NCBI RefSeq assembly: GCF_000368025.1
Contig: NZ_KB849211.1
Span: forward strand, 640,853 to 704,852
Direction of reading: 5' to 3'
DNA length: 64,000 nt
Origin: Acinetobacter parvus DSM 16617 = CIP 108168
GTDB lineage: Bacteria; Pseudomonadota; Gammaproteobacteria; Pseudomonadales; Moraxellaceae
The translations under genes were made by a program, and so were the position numbers. The notes under the pieces are model-generated. The model worked only from the letters and a program-made list of their open reading frames with translations. It was not told the origin of the DNA and made no database searches. This document shows, piece after piece, positions 62,430 through 64,000 of this stretch (the stretch's first letter is position 1; the number at the start of each line of letters is the position of its first letter).

Positions 62430-63020
62430 AAAGCTCCCCTCTGGTATTGTTCTGTATTGAAATCAAAATTTAAGACACAACGACGCATACTCCCGAGTCA
62501 GGAAGATGTTCGGAAATGAATAAAATGAGACGAATAAATCCCATCAACTGCTTGGTGAAAAATCAGTTGCTTGAAATAGAATTCAGTACAGTAAGGGGAT
62601 GTTTTGAATGACCATGACGGACTCCTATATGCATAAGAAGTTCTACCGAATCACTGTCAATTGATTATGGTGGCAGAACGAAAAGGGGTTGACAGACTGG
62701 GCATATAGAACCAGCACGCGCGAACGCGTCCCCCTCCCGTTCTACCGCAAAGGGGGACGAGAAGGTTTCGCACAAGACTTATACTCAGGAAGAATATAAG
62801 TACCTGATACGCTATACGCTTGGTCTGTCAAAACCAACTGACAATGTAGGTCAGCACGCTAAGAATAATGGTGAGGGCAAGCTAAGTCAATTCAGGTGGT
62901 TAGGAATACGGCTTGAACTTAAACTTTTATAATACTATTTAATAAAATGTTTGATCTTTATCATAAAGTTGTTAATACTCATACTTCATTTATCTGCAGT
63001 ATTTAAAGAAGGTAAAGAAA
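62430..63020 (+). other. structured intergenic region upstream of the small-protein operon
   Basis: A 591-nt stretch with several features. GTTCTACCG occurs at 62640-62648 and 62739-62747, and an inverted partner GGTGGCAGAAC lies at 62669-62680. CGTCCCCCT (62727-62735) pairs with AGGGGGACG (62751-62759). An 18-codon frame with an AAGGGG Shine-Dalgarno sequence starts at 62608. A start-less coding-like frame covers 62693-62932, and TATAAT is at 62928-62933. It may carry promoters for both flanking operons. Confidence 0.4.
62693..62932 (+). pseudogene. start-less coding-like frame
   Basis: A 79-codon frame bounded by TGA at 62690 and TAA at 62930, with no ATG, GTG or TTG. It reads like a protein (KGDEKVSHKTYTQEEYKYLI, then RYTLGLSKPTDNVGQHAKNN and LSQFRWLGIRLELKLL). 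It could be the remnant of a gene that lost its 5' end, or be translated after a frameshift. No family recognised. Confidence 0.35.
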
Positions 63021-63278
63021 ATGAGTCTAGAGCGTTTTAAAGCACAAGCAATTCGAGATCTAAATATTTATGAAGCAACGCCTGCAATCACAAATGAAGA
63101 ATGGATAGCTTTTGCTAAGCAACTTGTTGCTTCAAATTCAAAAACAATAGCAGAAGCAAAAAACATATTCCTAGAAATGTTTGAAAGTAAAGAAATTATT
63201 TTCATTGCATGTGAGAGTGTCGATAACACGGATTTAAATGCTCTATTAATGATGGCGATTCAAATAAGTAAAATTTAA
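63021..63278 (+). CDS. small-protein paralogue 1 (85 aa, VDNTD-tail family)
   Basis: An 85-aa soluble, helical, acidic protein with no signal peptide. An N-terminal helix (LERFKAQAIRDLNIYE), a PAITNEEWIAFAKQL segment, a variable middle and the C-terminal signature SVDNTDLNALLMMAIQISK. AAGAAGG lies 8 bases before ATG 63021. First of three tandem genes with the same tail. No family recognised. Confidence 0.75.
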   Translation: MSLERFKAQAIRDLNIYEATPAITNEEWIAFAKQLVASNSKTIAEAKNIFLEMFESKEIIFIACESVDNTDLNALLMMAIQISKI

Positions 63279-63320
63279 AAATATAATTGTTAACATAAAT
63301 ATTTAAACTACTGTTTTTAT

Positions 63321-63329
63321 GGGGGGGGG
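63321..63329 (+). repeat. G9 homopolymer before paralogue 2
   Basis: Nine consecutive Gs lie four bases before ATG 63334. An upstream in-frame ATG at 63319 would read the tract as codons; used from 63334, it serves as part of the Shine-Dalgarno region. Such tracts change length by slippage. Confidence 0.8.
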
Positions 63330-63333
63330 TAGA

Positions 63334-63588
63334 ATGTCTGACCAAGACTTAGCTTATCATCTACAGATAAAATTCGGATTATCTTATAATGAACCGAACT
63401 CATATCAAATATTAGCTATCAAATCGGACATCAACCAAATTGTTAGAAGTGGTAGAACACCAACCCAAGCCGATTGGATAAGGATCATTGGATTTCACTG
63501 CAGAACTATTGGGACACATTCTCGATTTGGAGTTGATAATACAGATTTGAATTTTTTACTTTTATTAGCAATCCAAACCAGTAAGTAG
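63334..63588 (+). CDS. small-protein paralogue 2 (84 aa, VDNTD-tail family)
   Basis: An 84-aa protein. The first half (LQIKFGLSYNEPNSYQILAI) diverges from its neighbours, but TPTQADWIRI resembles the EEW segment and the end is GVDNTDLNFLLLLAIQTSK. Starting at ATG 63334 gives the same length as the other two copies; ATG 63319 would add a Gly-rich stub encoded by the G9 tract. Confidence 0.72.
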   Translation: MSDQDLAYHLQIKFGLSYNEPNSYQILAIKSDINQIVRSGRTPTQADWIRIIGFHCRTIGTHSRFGVDNTDLNFLLLLAIQTSK

Positions 63589-63592
63589 CAAT

Positions 63593-63847
63593 ATGAATAT
63601 TAATGATTTTAAGAAAGAAGTTTTTTCTACTTTTCACATCTTTAAAGTATCTCCAGACATAACTGATCAGGAATGGCTAGAGTTCTCAAAAAAACTTGCT
63701 CAATTAAAACCTAGAAATAAAGTTGAAGCATCCAAGCTTTTACATAGTTTTTTTCCACGTCATAAATTTACAGTTATGGCATTTGATAGCGTTGATAACA
63801 CGGATATTAATGCTCTTTTACTTATGGCTATTAATTTAAACAAATGA
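63593..63847 (+). CDS. small-protein paralogue 3 (84 aa, VDNTD-tail family)
   Basis: An 84-aa protein, close to paralogue 1: INDFKKEVFSTFHIFKVSPD, ITDQEWLEFSKKLA and the tail SVDNTDINALLLMAINLNK. It starts 4 nt after paralogue 2 and its TGA overlaps the ATG of a 33-aa frame, so translation is coupled along the operon. Confidence 0.75.
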   Translation: MNINDFKKEVFSTFHIFKVSPDITDQEWLEFSKKLAQLKPRNKVEASKLLHSFFPRHKFTVMAFDSVDNTDINALLLMAINLNK

Positions 63848-63945
63848 GTAATAACTCTTACAGCTCTTTCGAAAAAGAGCATGCACAAAATAAAGAGACA
63901 TATATAAGAGGTGGATCAGGAAATTTGAACAACAGCTATAAGTGA
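63844..63945 (+). CDS. 33-aa peptide, coupled to paralogue 3
   Basis: ATG 63844 overlaps the paralogue-3 stop as ATGA. The 33-residue product is Asn/Ser/Tyr-rich and hydrophilic, begins MSNNSYSSFEKEHAQNKE and ends IRGGSGNLNNSYK. It has no signal peptide; a Gly-Gly occurs in the middle. A hairpin in the DNA (GCTCTTT/AAAGAGC, 63863-63880) lies inside it. It could be a real short peptide or a chance frame. Confidence 0.45.
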   Translation: MSNNSYSSFEKEHAQNKETYIRGGSGNLNNSYK

Positions 63946-63994
63946 TATTTTGCTCCCCAAATGATGTTATAAACATCGATATAAGGAGTATTTT

Positions 63995-64000
63995 ATGGCA
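63995..64000 (+). CDS. start of a gene cut by the window end
   Basis: ATG GCA at the last six bases, preceded by a strong AAGGAG Shine-Dalgarno sequence (63983-63988). The gene lies on the same strand as the small-protein operon, 49 nt after the 33-aa frame. Only Met-Ala is visible. Confidence 0.55.

Noticed and set aside
51809..64000. A duplicate of the tRNA-Arg 3' end as a right attachment site
   Set aside because: I looked for a second copy of the T-arm/acceptor sequence (TCGAGTCCCGCAGGGCGC) to the right and did not see one, so the island end is probably outside the window.
51809..64000. A CRISPR array in the island
   Set aside because: No evenly spaced direct repeats of 24-40 bp were seen; the only repeats are the integrase palindromes and the GTTCTACCG motif.

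Overview
The window reads as a Gram-negative gammaproteobacterial chromosome, almost certainly Acinetobacter. The markers are a complete AdeIJK-type RND efflux operon, a PmrC(EptA)-PmrA-PmrB polymyxin-response operon, a long acidic RpoD, and the usual housekeeping set (tpm, lipB, cysG, serS, lolA, rpmA/rplU, ispB, valS, ispA). These assignments come from protein motifs and gene order seen here; no database search was run.

Layout. 0-8.3 kb: DedA, Tpm, a YecA-like protein, RpoD, a DUF493 protein, LipB, an SCP2-like protein and an iron-type alcohol dehydrogenase. 8.5-16 kb: an amino-acid permease, then a minus-strand run (TrmL, CysG, SerS, a lipoprotein, LolA, L27, L21). 16.4-27.3 kb: IspB, a large membrane 'site-specific recombinase' family protein, a PAP2 phosphatase overlapping adeI, adeIJK, and two YbjQ-like proteins. 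27.3-34.4 kb: a short-chain dehydrogenase and partner, ValS, a J-domain-like protein, and a Phd/VapC toxin-antitoxin pair whose antitoxin carries an in-frame stop. 34.5-44.3 kb: AmtB with a candidate sigma-54 promoter, a 102-bp MITE-like element, and an envelope-remodelling block (PAP2 phosphatase, kinase-fold protein, PmrB, PmrA, EptA) with PmrA-box-like repeats upstream of both eptA and the PAP2 gene; then a porin and an MFS transporter. 44.4-51.7 kb: an acyltransferase pseudogene, a patatin-like lipoprotein, NfeD/SPFH, a DUF3817 protein, IspA, PrpF and a second amino-acid permease.

51.7-64 kb is a genomic island. It starts at tRNA-Arg(CCU), followed by four related inverted repeats and a P4-type integrase interrupted by an in-frame stop. 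Next comes a two-gene Gabija-type defence operon (OLD-family nuclease plus UvrD-like helicase), visibly more AT-rich than its surroundings. A minus-strand block follows: an AlpA-like regulator, a Cys-rich 'hydrolase or metal-binding' protein, a YqaJ-type nuclease and a DUF932 protein, with hairpin terminators between the units, then three small lipoproteins. The right edge holds a start-less coding-like stretch and a plus-strand operon of three equal-length (84-85 aa) paralogues that share a C-terminal signature (VDNTDxNxLLxxAI), followed by a translationally coupled 33-aa peptide and the start of another gene cut by the window end. No right attachment site was seen, so the island probably continues.

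The small-protein operon at 63.0-64.0 kb is the part I cannot assign to any family and the best candidate for something undescribed. The Gabija pair is a known system. Several smaller signs of decay are informative: the antitoxin with a 9-bp insertion, the dead integrase, the acyltransferase remnant and a LuxR tail remnant.
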